Shown in pieces: positions 25,465 through 35,153 of a stretch of 64,000 nt of DNA. A model generated the notes under the pieces. That model was not told where the DNA came from and searched no databases. It saw nothing but the letters and a program-made list of their open reading frames with translations. The stretch's first letter is position 1. Every line of letters begins with the position of its first letter. Origin of the DNA: an uncultured Spartobacteria bacterium (lineage in GTDB: Bacteria > Verrucomicrobiota > Verrucomicrobiia > Chthoniobacterales > Chthoniobacteraceae); assembly GCA_903919125.1 (NCBI GenBank), contig CAIXGS010000046.1:1-64000 (forward strand), in the 5' to 3' direction. Position numbers and translations under genes: made by a program.

Positions 25465-26433
25465 ATGGTCGAGGACCCAATTCACCAACCCAACGACAAG
25501 CTGCTCAAAGCCACCTTCTCAGCGCCGGAGAACGCCCGAGCCTTTTTTGAAAACCATCTCCCCAAAGAACTCGCCGCCGCTCTCGACTGGACTTCCCTTG
25601 CCCTCGAACCCTGCTCCTTCATCGACCCACAACTCACCAGTTCCGAGAGCGACCTACTTTTCCACGTCAAAATCCAGCAAAACGATGCCTTTCTCTACCT
25701 GCTCTTCGAGCATCAAAGCTCCGAGGACCCGCGCATGGCACTTCGCCTGCTCTCCTACATCTTGCGTATCTGGGAACGCTTCGCTCAAAACCATCCACCG
25801 CCCGCAAAACTCCCCGCCATTCTTCCGATCGTTCTCGCACAAGGCAAACGCCCTTGGAAAACGTCCACACGTTTGGAGGACCTCATCGAGCTGCCTCCCG
25901 CTGTCGCGCATATTCTGCGCCCATGGCAACCCACGCTCGCCTATCATCTTCTCGAGTTGGTGCGCATTCCCTACGATGCCTTCGCTGGCACGCCAGAGGG
26001 TATCCTCACCCTGCGCGCCCTCAAGGCCGAGCCCATGAATGAACTCCTGAATGATGCCATCTGGGACGAGTCCCTTTTATTCTCCATTTCGGAGAGTGCT
26101 TTGGAGCGGATTCTGCGCTACATTCTCAACTCGGAAGTCAACATCACCTGTCTCAAGGAGCGCCTTGGCAAGATTCAAAGCAAACCCCTTCAATCCAAAA
26201 CCATGACACTCGCCGATCAACTCAGAGAGGAAGGCAAAAAAGAGGGGCTATCCGAGGGGCAATTACGCGCGTTCAGAACTGCTGTGTTGCGCGCCTTGGA
26301 GATCCGACACGGCGCGTGTCCCGACGGAATCCGCGAGGCCCTCGAGTCCATCGACGATCCAGCACGCCTCGAGAGACTCATTGAAAATGCTTTTCGTTCC
26401 GACTCACTCGAAGCCTTCGCGCAAAACCTTTGA
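25465..26433 (+). CDS. Rpn-family (PD-(D/E)XK) recombination-promoting nuclease / putative transposase
   Basis: 322 residues. The start (HQPNDKLLKATFSAPENARAF) and the segments LEPCSFIDPQLTSSESDLLFHVK and YLLFEHQSS match the Rpn/YhgA-like family; the nuclease residues would be Asp in SDLLF and Glu with Gln in FEHQSS. The C-terminal helical part carries ADQLREEGKKEGLSEGQ, the usual tail. Rpn proteins are Mg-dependent DNA endonucleases in E. coli and are widespread, often multicopy, selfish-type genes. No terminal inverted repeats or target duplication are visible, so the gene is not shown to be part of a transposon. The 5' flank 25233-25464 has no gene. Confidence 0.85.
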   Translation: MVEDPIHQPNDKLLKATFSAPENARAFFENHLPKELAAALDWTSLALEPCSFIDPQLTSSESDLLFHVKIQQNDAFLYLLFEHQSSEDPRMALRLLSYILRIWERFAQNHPPPAKLPAILPIVLAQGKRPWKTSTRLEDLIELPPAVAHILRPWQPTLAYHLLELVRIPYDAFAGTPEGILTLRALKAEPMNELLNDAIWDESLLFSISESALERILRYILNSEVNITCLKERLGKIQSKPLQSKTMTLADQLREEGKKEGLSEGQLRAFRTAVLRALEIRHGACPDGIREALESIDDPARLERLIENAFRSDSLEAFAQNL

Positions 26434-26742
26434 AATCGAGTAAACACTCGGAAGGTTAAGCGAGTTCCTAAACTCCAACGGAATTGAGCAAACCTCGCTG
26501 CTGCGGTAATCCTGCCGAAACCCACCTGCGCCGCTGCTAACGCTGGGCGATACACGCGTTCGCCCCACACGCATTCGCCCCATTAGGCAGTAAGGGCTGT
26601 TGCGTCAGATAGATTTGAACGGCCAAGGGATAATCAAATCGAGGAGCAATAGACTTTTTAGACCGATTTGCCACCTAGCCTGAAAACATCTCAGCGAGGT
26701 TGGCGGAGAAGCATCGGGAAAGCCCCACTCCATTTGTAAGCA
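26434..26742. other. 309-nt intergenic region between convergent genes
   Basis: No gene or classical terminator found. It contains two near-copies of a 14-bp motif (GCGTTCGCCCCACA near 26558 and GCATTCGCCCCATT near 26570), a possible remnant of a short repeat. Confidence 0.5.
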
Positions 26743-27378
26743 CTATTGGCTCTCTTTTTTTGCGAGCGCTTCCTTCACAGCAGCCTCCCAACGCCCCCAA
26801 TCTTCGCCAAAGTTGTTTTCCAGAAGAAAACTCAAAGTGGATTTGGCAATTTCAGACATGGGATGATTGGGGGTACGCGCCGCCGCCAGCAACACAGGCA
26901 GCTTTACTTCGTCAGAGCGGTTCAAACTTTCTGCCACGACAACTTCCTGGAACCCAGGATCGAGCCTAGTGTTCTGAACATAAGGCAATACCGTCAGGTA
27001 ATCTTTGTCGGTCAACAAGTTCACGATATGGCGAGCACTGGCGAACTGCCCTTCCCCAGGCATCCCGTTGATCTGTTGCAGCAGCATCTGGGCAATTGCG
27101 GGAGTTTCAGCATTGGAGCGCAAAGCCTCATCAATTTTGATTTCCCACAAAGCAAGTCCGTCCTTCTTCATGGCAAGCGGCGGCTCAGGGGTCGCAGGCT
27201 TTTCCGCAACCACAGCGCTCAGCTGCGTAGGCGACTGCGGCTCAGCGGGTGCAGTGATACCCTCAGGAGCCGGGGCTTGGACAATCGCAGGCACCGGTGC
27301 CCCAGAACGTCCGAGGTACCACAAAGCAACAGTAAGCGCCACGAGGGCGATGCCTAAAAGAAAACGTTTGGAACGCAT
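26743..27378 (-). CDS. Membrane-anchored hypothetical protein
   Basis: 211 residues. An N-terminal signal anchor (RFLLGIALVALTVALWYLG, residues 5-23) is followed by a Pro/Ala-rich linker to about residue 75 and then a mostly helical domain of about 130 residues (DEALRSNAETPAIAQMLLQQ, ARHIVNLLTDKDY, NHPMSEIAKSTLSFLL) that looks HEAT/TPR-like. No family recognised. It starts 15 nt after the glycosyltransferase-like gene and is the last member of a four-gene minus-strand operon. Confidence 0.7.
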   Translation of the reverse strand: MRSKRFLLGIALVALTVALWYLGRSGAPVPAIVQAPAPEGITAPAEPQSPTQLSAVVAEKPATPEPPLAMKKDGLALWEIKIDEALRSNAETPAIAQMLLQQINGMPGEGQFASARHIVNLLTDKDYLTVLPYVQNTRLDPGFQEVVVAESLNRSDEVKLPVLLAAARTPNHPMSEIAKSTLSFLLENNFGEDWGRWEAAVKEALAKKESQ

Positions 27379-27393
27379 TATGAAGTTAAAAGC

Positions 27394-28566
27394 TTAAATA
27401 CCCGCCTTTTCCAGCAGTGCCGAGAGAACTTTTGTTGCCTCGAAAAACTCAGCGGCAATTTCGTACGCAGCCCGACAATGAGCAGTATAATCCGCATTAA
27501 TCGAACGCACACCCTCCACAATATCCTCGAGAGTTTCAAAAGCTAGTAGCCCTTTGTCCCCACCATAAAGCTTGGTAAATTGCGTCTGTTGCGTGATCGC
27601 AGGTCGACCACAAGCCAGATAGCAAGCCGTTCTGTCGCTAAACCAACCGGTGTGCAATCGCACGTACTGATCCTTTGCCACAGTAAACTCACCCTTCGAG
27701 CCTTGGATGTAGCTCTTGTAGAGGTTGAAATCGATAGAAATCGGATTCGGGTCGGTGAACTCCCAGCGGTTGGTTACGAAGCGATTCAAGGCGTGCTCAT
27801 CCTTAATCTCAGTGGCAAGCTCAAAGGCCTCGCCAGCAAGAGTCGGAGCCTCCACGAATTTTAGGAACTCTAAAGACTTGCTCCACAAGTAAGTACTGCC
27901 CCGCCAAACCACGTCCTTTCTACCGCTCGTGTTCCAGTTCGCAATGGATGTAAACCGTGCGTCGGGACGCGTCGGACTGTCCGTTTTCCAAAAATCTGTC
28001 ACCACAGGTTGGCGCGTCGGCAACCAGCGTACCGAATGCGTGGGAACCGCGAAATCCGGCGTCCCAACCAGTTCCCCAAACGTGAACAAAGCGTGATGCT
28101 GCTTCAAGTAATCTGGGATCTTTCCCCCCGCATTATCCACCTTCATCTGCTCCACGCCCGGATCACTCTCCACATAAATAAGACGCTCACTTTTGGCGAG
28201 ATCCTCGTTCATTTCCTGCGCGCCGCACACGTTGAGAATCGCGTCGGCTTCCTTGTACAGTTCGCGGACTGCAGAAAGCGACATCCCAGCGCATTCGGGT
28301 GTTTTAAGGTAACGAGCGCAGTAGGCCCAGCGTCCCTCAAAACCAAATTCACGCCCCAGCTGATCCAGCACCTTCGCGGCGTATTTATAGCTCTCGTTGA
28401 CCTCATAAGCAACTGGGTCGTAAGGAAGCCGCGCAGAGTCTTCAATGTAATAGACATCATGACCAAGGCGCTGCAATCCAACAATATAATGGATATGCTG
28501 CCAAACCACGCCGGCAATCGGGCAACCGGCCATGAAACCCATGACAATAATCTTTTTTTTCTGCAT
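27394..28566 (-). CDS. Glycosyltransferase-like protein (GT-B fold likely)
   Basis: 390 residues. The N-terminus KKIIVMGFMAGCPIAG and HYIVGLQRLGHDVYYIED read as a Rossmann-like start with the 'LGHDV' pattern typical of GT-B glycosyltransferases; the C-terminal half has KGEFTVAKDQYV, GWFSDRTACYLACGRPAITQ and LLAFETLEDIVEG, which match the nucleotide-sugar-binding side of such enzymes (the 'S-x-R-x-x-x-Y-L-A-x-G-x-P' pattern). Donor and acceptor unknown. It sits between an acetyltransferase gene (38 nt upstream) and a membrane-anchored unknown. Confidence 0.7.
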   Translation of the reverse strand: MQKKKIIVMGFMAGCPIAGVVWQHIHYIVGLQRLGHDVYYIEDSARLPYDPVAYEVNESYKYAAKVLDQLGREFGFEGRWAYCARYLKTPECAGMSLSAVRELYKEADAILNVCGAQEMNEDLAKSERLIYVESDPGVEQMKVDNAGGKIPDYLKQHHALFTFGELVGTPDFAVPTHSVRWLPTRQPVVTDFWKTDSPTRPDARFTSIANWNTSGRKDVVWRGSTYLWSKSLEFLKFVEAPTLAGEAFELATEIKDEHALNRFVTNRWEFTDPNPISIDFNLYKSYIQGSKGEFTVAKDQYVRLHTGWFSDRTACYLACGRPAITQQTQFTKLYGGDKGLLAFETLEDIVEGVRSINADYTAHCRAAYEIAAEFFEATKVLSALLEKAGI

Positions 28567-28604
28567 ACAAATGGTTTTGGGGGATTCGGGAATACGTTCA
28601 GCGC

Positions 28605-29192
28605 TTAAGCGAGTTCTTTCACCACTACCGCAGGATTGCCAGCGACAATTGTATTTGCTGGCACCGAGCGCGTCACCACTGCTCCTGCGGCGATCACTGC
28701 ATTATCGCCGATGGTCACTCCTTTAAGGATCACCGCATTGAGTCCTATCCAGACGTTATCTCCTATTTTTACAGGAGCGGTCTTGATCTTTGGACGCTCT
28801 GGGCGATTAGGAGCGTAGGGCGAAAGCGCAATGGCGTCCTGACGACGCTGGGCGGCGTCTATGGGGTGGTAATCACCATCCGCGATCGCCACGTTCCATG
28901 AAATTAAACAGTAAGAACCAATCTCCACAGACTCATCCGCCATAATTAACGCACCGTTTAAAAGCGAATAATCCCCCACCCTCACGTGACCATTTTCGCC
29001 CACTGAAAACGAACAACCGCAATAACACGAAACGTAATCTCCAATCTCCACTGCCGGATCCTTCTTCCCCTTAAAGTTTTTAAAGATCTGCGCAGATTCA
29101 ATATAACAACCGATCCCAAATCGTACATTTGGGGGAATCGGTTTAGGCCACCAGTCATATTCAACAGTGCGGTCAGGCTGGATATTACTCAT
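28605..29192 (-). CDS. Left-handed beta-helix O-acetyltransferase (maltose/NodL type)
   Basis: 195 residues with hexapeptide repeats in two blocks (about 45-100 and 145-185), for example VEIGSYCLISWNVAIAD, KIGDNVWIGLNAVILKGVTI and GDNAVIAAGAVVT. The His expected at the active site is in DGDYHPID (about residue 110). Such enzymes acetylate sugars of surface glycans using acetyl-CoA. Gene order with an ABC exporter and a glycosyltransferase supports a glycan role. Confidence 0.85.
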   Translation of the reverse strand: MSNIQPDRTVEYDWWPKPIPPNVRFGIGCYIESAQIFKNFKGKKDPAVEIGDYVSCYCGCSFSVGENGHVRVGDYSLLNGALIMADESVEIGSYCLISWNVAIADGDYHPIDAAQRRQDAIALSPYAPNRPERPKIKTAPVKIGDNVWIGLNAVILKGVTIGDNAVIAAGAVVTRSVPANTIVAGNPAVVVKELA

Positions 29193-29232
29193 AAAAAGGG
29201 GAAACGTCGCTCGAAGACAGGGTTAAAAGCGC

Positions 29233-31056
29233 TTAAGAGGACTTTGCCGGCTGCATTACACCGTGTTCGCCCAAGTTTGCCGAATGGTAAAGTGTAGCAT
29301 AAAAGCCTCCCCTTTGCACCAGTTCTGGGCCGCGACCTTCTTCCACCACTCCGCCGGGACCGAGAACCACGATTTTGTCCACATTGTGAATGGTAGCAAT
29401 CCGATGAGTGATTATTAAAGTTGTCCGCCCTTGCATCAACTCCTCAATGGTGTGCATGATCGCGGCCTCCGTGGTCGGATCCAGCGCCGAGGTCGGCTCG
29501 TCGAGCAGGAGGATCGGGGCGTTTTTCAAAAATGCGCGGGCGATTCCAATCCTCTGCCGTTGTCCGACGGAAAGATGGCTGCCGCGCTCGCCGACCTGCG
29601 AGGAGTAACCTCCGGGAATCTCCATGATAAAGTCATGTGCCTGAGCCTTTTTTGCGGCCTCAATAATCTCAGCATCACTAGCGTCAGCCCGACCGTAGGC
29701 GATGTTCTCGCGGATCGTTGTGGAAAAAAGCAGTGTATCTTGCAGTACAATTGAAATTTGCGACCGCAGCGATTTCTTTGTGACATCGCGCAAATCAATG
29801 CCGTCCAACAAAATACGCCCCTCATCCGGATCATAAAAGCGAGGCATAAGCGAAATTAGCGTGCTTTTTCCCGCACCAGTCGCCCCCACAAAAGCCACCG
29901 TTTGGCCAGACGCGATGTGCAGGTTCACTCCCGAGATAATACGACGCTCGGGGGTGTAGCCAAAAGCGACGTTTTCACAGACAATATCTCCTTTGGAGCC
30001 CCCCAACTGCACCGCGTTAGGCCGCTCGGCGACGTCATCGGCCTGATCCAGCACCTCAAAGCAGCGCCGCGCACTGCCGGCGGCCCGCTCCAGATCCCAG
30101 CCCACGGAGGTAATGGAGTCGATGGGTTGGTAAAGGTAATTCATGTACTGAGTGATATTCATCAAACTCATGATGGATAACGCCCCAGCCAAGACGTGTT
30201 GTCCACCCAGCCAGCACACCGCTGCTGTACTCGCCATCAGCAGGGTGGCGGTGATCATCGAACTGTACATTGCGGTGTATTGCATCTTCACGTTCGCCTC
30301 TAAACTAAGGCGCGCCGACTGCGCGAACTGCTGGACTTCATGCTGTTCCCGTCCAAAAGCCTGGACCATTCTGACCGAACTCAACCCCTCCTGCGCGAGA
30401 CTCAGCACAGCGCTTTCCCGCTCCGAGATGCGGGTGGAATTGTCTCGAATTTGTTTGGCAAATACTCGGAATGTAAAAACCATAAGTGGCACCACTGCAA
30501 GGGCTACTAGCGTTAGTCTAGGGTCAATCAGCCACATGGCGCCGATGTAACTGAGCAGGTCTTTGGCACTCTGAAAAAGAAAGATGAACTTTGAATAAAA
30601 CGCCTGTAAGGACTGGGAATCGTAGGCCACTCGAAAGGTCGAATCCCCGCTGCGCCGAGCATCATGGTACTTGAGGGGCAGGGAGTGCAGGTAGCTGTAA
30701 AGATCCGTACGCAACAGCAACAGGCCCTGCAGTCCTACTCGGAAATACATCATCTGCGAGACGACATTAATCCAAGAAGTCAGCAGGTGAATTAGCACTA
30801 TGGAAATACAGCATCCCGTGACAATCTGCGGCAAAGAATACGCCGCTAACGAAAAGGAAAAGAAGTCGCGAAACTGAAGTACCAACCCGTGCTGTGGCTT
30901 GCCGATGGAGGGCAGCACTTCCACCAGCAGGAACGACACGGGAATGGGCTTGAGTAGGTTAAAAGGCGACTGAATGAGGGTAAGCAGGGACGCCAACACT
31001 GTGGGCCGCCAGTAAGGCAGGTAGTACGAAAAGACTCTGCGGTAGATCGAAAACAT
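29233..31056 (-). CDS. ABC exporter, fused permease and ATPase (MsbA-like)
   Basis: 607 residues: a six-span membrane domain (about 1-330) followed by a nucleotide-binding domain with Walker A GATGAGKS, Q-loop SIVLQDT, signature LSVGQRQRIGIA, Walker B ILLLDEPTSALD and H-loop ITHRI. The type exports lipids or lipid-linked glycans as a homodimer. It is the first gene of the operon with the acetyltransferase and glycosyltransferase-like genes (gaps 40 and 38 nt), suggesting transport of the glycan or lipid they modify. Confidence 0.92.
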   Translation of the reverse strand: MFSIYRRVFSYYLPYWRPTVLASLLTLIQSPFNLLKPIPVSFLLVEVLPSIGKPQHGLVLQFRDFFSFSLAAYSLPQIVTGCCISIVLIHLLTSWINVVSQMMYFRVGLQGLLLLRTDLYSYLHSLPLKYHDARRSGDSTFRVAYDSQSLQAFYSKFIFLFQSAKDLLSYIGAMWLIDPRLTLVALAVVPLMVFTFRVFAKQIRDNSTRISERESAVLSLAQEGLSSVRMVQAFGREQHEVQQFAQSARLSLEANVKMQYTAMYSSMITATLLMASTAAVCWLGGQHVLAGALSIMSLMNITQYMNYLYQPIDSITSVGWDLERAAGSARRCFEVLDQADDVAERPNAVQLGGSKGDIVCENVAFGYTPERRIISGVNLHIASGQTVAFVGATGAGKSTLISLMPRFYDPDEGRILLDGIDLRDVTKKSLRSQISIVLQDTLLFSTTIRENIAYGRADASDAEIIEAAKKAQAHDFIMEIPGGYSSQVGERGSHLSVGQRQRIGIARAFLKNAPILLLDEPTSALDPTTEAAIMHTIEELMQGRTTLIITHRIATIHNVDKIVVLGPGGVVEEGRGPELVQRGGFYATLYHSANLGEHGVMQPAKSS

Positions 31057-31255
31057 GAGGTGGTTTGGGGGCGGTGTCCCTTCTCAGAAAAGCTTGAAAC
31101 CTAAGCCGACGCAAGCCGACGCACCGCAGATTAAACCAGAGTCACGAGCTTTGAGCCCCTTTGGCCGCTTAAACGCTTGCCAGACGCATACGGGATCCGA
31201 CCAATAGTTACAGGGAACTCCCTTCTTAAGGGCGCCTACATCCGAACCTTGTTTT

Positions 31256-32848
31256 ATGCAAACCGTCGATCTTTCCACCTACGGAATTCACGTTCCAGAA
31301 ATTCTGCGCAATCCGCCCACTCCGTTGCTTTATGAGCACGCCATTCGCTTCGAATCCGGCACCCGAATTTCAGCCACAGGCGCGCTAGTCGCGTACTCCG
31401 GAGCGAAAACGGGCCGTTCGCCCTCAGACAAGCGCGTGGTGCGCCATCCGGACTCTGAAAACGATGTTTGGTGGGGAAACGTCAATCACTCGATGGATGC
31501 GCACACTTTTGCGCTAAACCGGGCGAGGGCGCTGGACTACCTCAACACTAGAGACCGACTTTATGTTGTCGACGCATTCGCTGGGTGGCACCCAGACCAC
31601 CGGCTCAAGATACGCGTCATCTGCTCCCGCCCCTACCACGCGTTGTTCATGAAAACGATGCTCATCCAACCCACGCCCACCGAGCTCGCGGAATTCGGCT
31701 CCCCAGACTTCACCATCATCAACTCGGGTGCCTTTCCAGCCAACCGGTTAACTGAAGGGATGACCTCGCAAACCTCCATTGCGCTTTCTTTTGAAACTCA
31801 CGAGATGGTGATCTTGGGAAGTGAATACGCTGGAGAGATGAAAAAGGGGGTGTTTACCCTGATGAACTACCTGATGCCAAAGCAAGGAATGCTATCCATG
31901 CATTGCTCTGCAACCGCTGATCGTACCGGCAAACGCTCCTCAGTCCTTTTCGGACTTTCCGGTACAGGAAAGACAACCCTCTCCGCCGACCCCAAACGCC
32001 ACCTCATCGGAGACGACGAACACGTTTGGTGCGAGGACGGTATTTTCAATATCGAAGGCGGTTGCTACGCCAAAACCATCGATCTCACCCCCGAATCCGA
32101 GCCTGAAATCTATCACGCCCTTCAATTTGGAGCTGTTTTAGAGAACGTCGTCCTGAACGAAGCTGGGCTGGAAGTGGATTTCCACGACACCACCATTACT
32201 CAAAACACGAGGGGCGCATATCCCATCAACTTCATTCCTAACGCGCAAATCCCGTGTATCACCGGGCATCCCACAGACATTATCTTCCTGACTTGCGACG
32301 CCTTCGGAGTTCTCCCTCCAGTCTCGAAACTGACCACCGAGCAGGCGATGTATCACTTCATTTCTGGTTACACAGCCAAAGTAGCGGGCACAGAAGAAGG
32401 GGTGACGGAGCCCTCCACCACCTTCAGCGCCTGTTTCGGAGCTCCGTTTTTGGTTTGGCATCCCGGGAAATACGCGGATTTGCTTGCTGAAAAGATGCGT
32501 CAGCACAAGGTCGACGTATGGCTGGTAAATACGGGTTGGACCGGCGGCAGCCACGGCTCGGGCCATCGGATAAAGCTCGCCCATACACGCGCCATCATCG
32601 AGGCCATCCACAACGGAGTTCTCTCCCACGCGCCCACTGAGTTGGATCCGCATTTCGGGATTGCGGCCGTCACCCACGTGCCCCACGTACCGAGCGAGCT
32701 TCTGCTTCCTGCGAAGGCTTGGAAGAATCAGGAAGCTTATCGGGCAACGGCGCGCAAACTCGTCGGAGCGTTCATTGACAATTTTAAGAAATTTGAAAGC
32801 GGCTTAAGTGCCGAGGTCCGCGCAGCCGGCCCTATTCTCGCTGACTGA
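31256..32848 (+). CDS. pckA: Phosphoenolpyruvate carboxykinase (ATP)
   Basis: 530 residues, normal for the ATP-type enzyme. The P-loop GLSGTGKTTLSADP is at about 232-245, with LIGDDEHVW as the metal/kinase-2 motif and RSPSDKR near residue 60 for substrate binding; the adenine-binding TGWTGG motif is near 425. It converts oxaloacetate plus ATP to PEP, CO2 and ADP in gluconeogenesis. The window also encodes pyruvate phosphate dikinase, giving two routes to PEP. Confidence 0.97.
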   Translation: MQTVDLSTYGIHVPEILRNPPTPLLYEHAIRFESGTRISATGALVAYSGAKTGRSPSDKRVVRHPDSENDVWWGNVNHSMDAHTFALNRARALDYLNTRDRLYVVDAFAGWHPDHRLKIRVICSRPYHALFMKTMLIQPTPTELAEFGSPDFTIINSGAFPANRLTEGMTSQTSIALSFETHEMVILGSEYAGEMKKGVFTLMNYLMPKQGMLSMHCSATADRTGKRSSVLFGLSGTGKTTLSADPKRHLIGDDEHVWCEDGIFNIEGGCYAKTIDLTPESEPEIYHALQFGAVLENVVLNEAGLEVDFHDTTITQNTRGAYPINFIPNAQIPCITGHPTDIIFLTCDAFGVLPPVSKLTTEQAMYHFISGYTAKVAGTEEGVTEPSTTFSACFGAPFLVWHPGKYADLLAEKMRQHKVDVWLVNTGWTGGSHGSGHRIKLAHTRAIIEAIHNGVLSHAPTELDPHFGIAAVTHVPHVPSELLLPAKAWKNQEAYRATARKLVGAFIDNFKKFESGLSAEVRAAGPILAD

Positions 32849-32899
32849 AATATTTTTGGCTTCTAGCCAACCTGTCGGCAAACGGAGACGCTGTCGCCC

Positions 32900-33949
32900 A
32901 TGTTCGACGTTGCCATTATTGGAGGCGGACCCGGCGGGACCACTTGCGCAGCCTTGTGCGCCGCCTCGGGGAGTCGCGTTCTTTTGCTGGAAAGGAGCCG
33001 TTTTCCACGCGAAAAGGTCTGCGGAGACTGCCTCAATCCACTCGCATGGGATGCCTTAGACAAGCTCGGTGTGAGCGGTGAGGTTCTATGCTCGCCTCAT
33101 ATCAAACTAGAGGGAGTGCGCTTCTTCGGTCTCGATGGAGACAGCCTCCGAGTTCCTTTGCCCACAAGCAGCAGGCCTGAGCTCGGGATAACTCGGGGAC
33201 GACTGGACGCGATTCTCCTCCAGAACGCCCGCAATAAAGGAGCTGACATCCAAGAAGAGACGACGCTTACATCCATCAAACGGCACGCCAGCCACTGGCA
33301 ATTGGACTCTGACAACGGCAGCTTTTCAGCCCGTGAATTAGTGGCAGCAGACGGACGCAACTCGAGTGTTGCTAGACTGCTAGGCCTGCTTCCCCCACTA
33401 CTCGCCAACGAACGTATTGGACTGCAAACACACTTCCACTCACCCGATGGCTTACATGCGGACATCGAGCTCCATTTTTTGCGCGAAGGCTACGCCGGAC
33501 TCGCGCCCGTGGGTGAGGGTACCGCGAACCTCTGTCTTGTAAGTCGCTCAAGGGATCTCAAGTCGATCAAAGCTGCAGCCATACAAAAATACGAACTGCC
33601 GGAAAAGCAAACTTGGCGCAGCATCACGCCCCTCAGTCGCGCTGCCCTGCTTCCCACGCAGGAGAGTCTTTGGTTAGTTGGGGATGCAGCACGCGTTGTG
33701 GAACCCTTTACTGGCGAGGGAATTGCCTACGCCATTCGGAGCGGAGCACTCTGCGCTGAAGCGATTCTTGCCCGACGTCCGGAGCGCTATCTAGCGGCTC
33801 ACCGAGATTTGTATAAGGGCCGTTTGTGGGTGAACCAACTCGCCCGCGCCGCTTGTCTTTACCCAGAACTGGGCACGGGCTTCGTGCGCTTCGGGAAAGT
33901 TTTCCCGCAAGCGCTCAGATTGTTGACTCGGAAAGTCGTACGAAGCTAG
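32900..33949 (+). CDS. FAD-dependent oxidoreductase, geranylgeranyl-reductase-like
   Basis: 349 residues. The FAD dinucleotide motif is DVAIIGGGPGGTT (residues 3-15); FPREKVCGDCLNP near residues 36-48 is characteristic of the geranylgeranyl reductase / menaquinone-modifying flavoprotein family, and WLVGDAARVVEPFTGEGIAYA is the second FAD-contacting motif. Family members saturate isoprenoid chains or modify quinones; the substrate here is unknown. It starts 51 nt after pckA. Confidence 0.85.
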   Translation: MFDVAIIGGGPGGTTCAALCAASGSRVLLLERSRFPREKVCGDCLNPLAWDALDKLGVSGEVLCSPHIKLEGVRFFGLDGDSLRVPLPTSSRPELGITRGRLDAILLQNARNKGADIQEETTLTSIKRHASHWQLDSDNGSFSARELVAADGRNSSVARLLGLLPPLLANERIGLQTHFHSPDGLHADIELHFLREGYAGLAPVGEGTANLCLVSRSRDLKSIKAAAIQKYELPEKQTWRSITPLSRAALLPTQESLWLVGDAARVVEPFTGEGIAYAIRSGALCAEAILARRPERYLAAHRDLYKGRLWVNQLARAACLYPELGTGFVRFGKVFPQALRLLTRKVVRS

Positions 33950-33973
33950 CGCTCGAAAGCAACGCAGACGCAG

Positions 33974-34195
33974 TTACTTCGCCTGTTTCTCGAAGAACTT
34001 CGGAGCGGGCGCGGCCTCGGAGGCTCCCTTTTCTGTAGCGGGAGACACGTGCGCAGACGCCTTCTCAGCACCCGCAACTGGATGTGGTGCAGCACTATGC
34101 TCGCCATGCGCAGGCAGAGACGACGCAGTGTGCCGCTCACAGGCGGTGCTCAACAAAAGGGCGGGGAGCAAAAGAAGCAGGGATGTCCATTTCAT
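33974..34195 (-). CDS. Small lipoprotein
   Basis: 73 residues from ATG 34195, chosen because it gives a proper lipoprotein signal: MKWTSLLLLLPALLLSTAC, with lipobox LSTAC and Cys19. The mature part is short, rich in Ala, His, Glu and Lys, without a recognised domain. Convergent with the preceding oxidoreductase gene (24 nt) and divergent from trpA. Confidence 0.65.
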   Translation of the reverse strand: MKWTSLLLLLPALLLSTACERHTASSLPAHGEHSAAPHPVAGAEKASAHVSPATEKGASEAAPAPKFFEKQAK

Positions 34196-34296
34196 AAAAC
34201 AATCCCACTTTATCGCTTCGGAAAATTCTGAGAAGCGCGAAGTCACTCACCTCCGTACTTCCAACGCAGCCCTCGGGACGCTTTGCTTAAGGAAGT

Positions 34297-35100
34297 ATGG
34301 TCAACCGAATCGACACCACATTTTCCGCCCTGCAAGCCCTCAAACAAAAGGCGATGATCGCCTACATTGCTGCGGGGGACCCAACTTTGGCTGCAACCGA
34401 AGCTTTAGTACCTGCACTGGAACGTGCTGGTGTAGATTTAATTGAGTTGGGACTACCCTTTTCGGATCCGCTTGCCGACGGAATCGTCAACCAGCTGGCT
34501 GCCGCGCGTGCCCTTCAAGCGGGTGCAACAACCCTCAAAGTTCTCGAGTGCGTGCGCAATATCCGCAGAAGCTGCCAAGTTCCCATCGTTCTATACACCT
34601 ACCTGAACCCGATTTACCGTTACGGATTCCATAAGTTTCAGGAAGATGCCCTTGCCGCAGGCGTCGACGGACTTCTCATTTTAGATTTACCACCGGACGA
34701 GGCCAGCAACAACTCGGGCTTTGAAATCCTCCCAGACTTAAAACAAATCCGCCTCATCGCTCCAACCACCCCAGACGCCCGCATCGCCCAGCTCACAAAA
34801 AACGCGAGCGGCTTCCTGTACTACGTTTCCCGCGAAGGAGTAACCGGTGAGCGTGCTGAAATAGCCGAGTCTTTAGGAGAACGCGTGGCAGCCATCCGCG
34901 CCACCACCCCACTTCCCATAGCAGTCGGTTTTGGAATCTCCACCCCCCAACACGTGCGCCAAGTCGCAGCGCTGGCCGATGCCGTAGTGGTTGGAAGTGC
35001 AATTGTGAAAAAAATCGCGGAGTGGGGCGCGGAGCCAGACCTTGCCACTCGTATGGAAGACTTTGTCTCCCCGCTTGCTGCTGCCACTAAGGGCCGCTAA
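34297..35100 (+). CDS. trpA: Tryptophan synthase alpha chain
   Basis: 267 residues. The catalytic acids are Glu50 (DLIELGLPFSDP) and Asp61 (PLADG); the flexible loop and phosphate-binding Gly residues (GFGISTPQHV, VGSAIV) are present. TrpA cleaves indole-3-glycerol phosphate and passes indole to TrpB. It is isolated here: trpB and other trp genes are not adjacent, so complex formation relies on a gene elsewhere. Confidence 0.96.
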   Translation: MVNRIDTTFSALQALKQKAMIAYIAAGDPTLAATEALVPALERAGVDLIELGLPFSDPLADGIVNQLAAARALQAGATTLKVLECVRNIRRSCQVPIVLYTYLNPIYRYGFHKFQEDALAAGVDGLLILDLPPDEASNNSGFEILPDLKQIRLIAPTTPDARIAQLTKNASGFLYYVSREGVTGERAEIAESLGERVAAIRATTPLPIAVGFGISTPQHVRQVAALADAVVVGSAIVKKIAEWGAEPDLATRMEDFVSPLAAATKGR

Positions 35101-35153
35101 CCTAAAAAGAATACTTTTCGTTTCTCGGCCCAAATTCTGCTTTCCAAAATCCT

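Noticed and set aside
25465-26742. Rpn gene as part of a complete insertion sequence
   Set aside because: No terminal inverted repeats or target-site duplications could be found at the flanks; only two 14-bp near-repeats at about 26558-26583.
31103-31124. Short direct repeat AGCCGACGCA x2
   Set aside because: Only two copies and no wider structure; probably chance or a local duplication.
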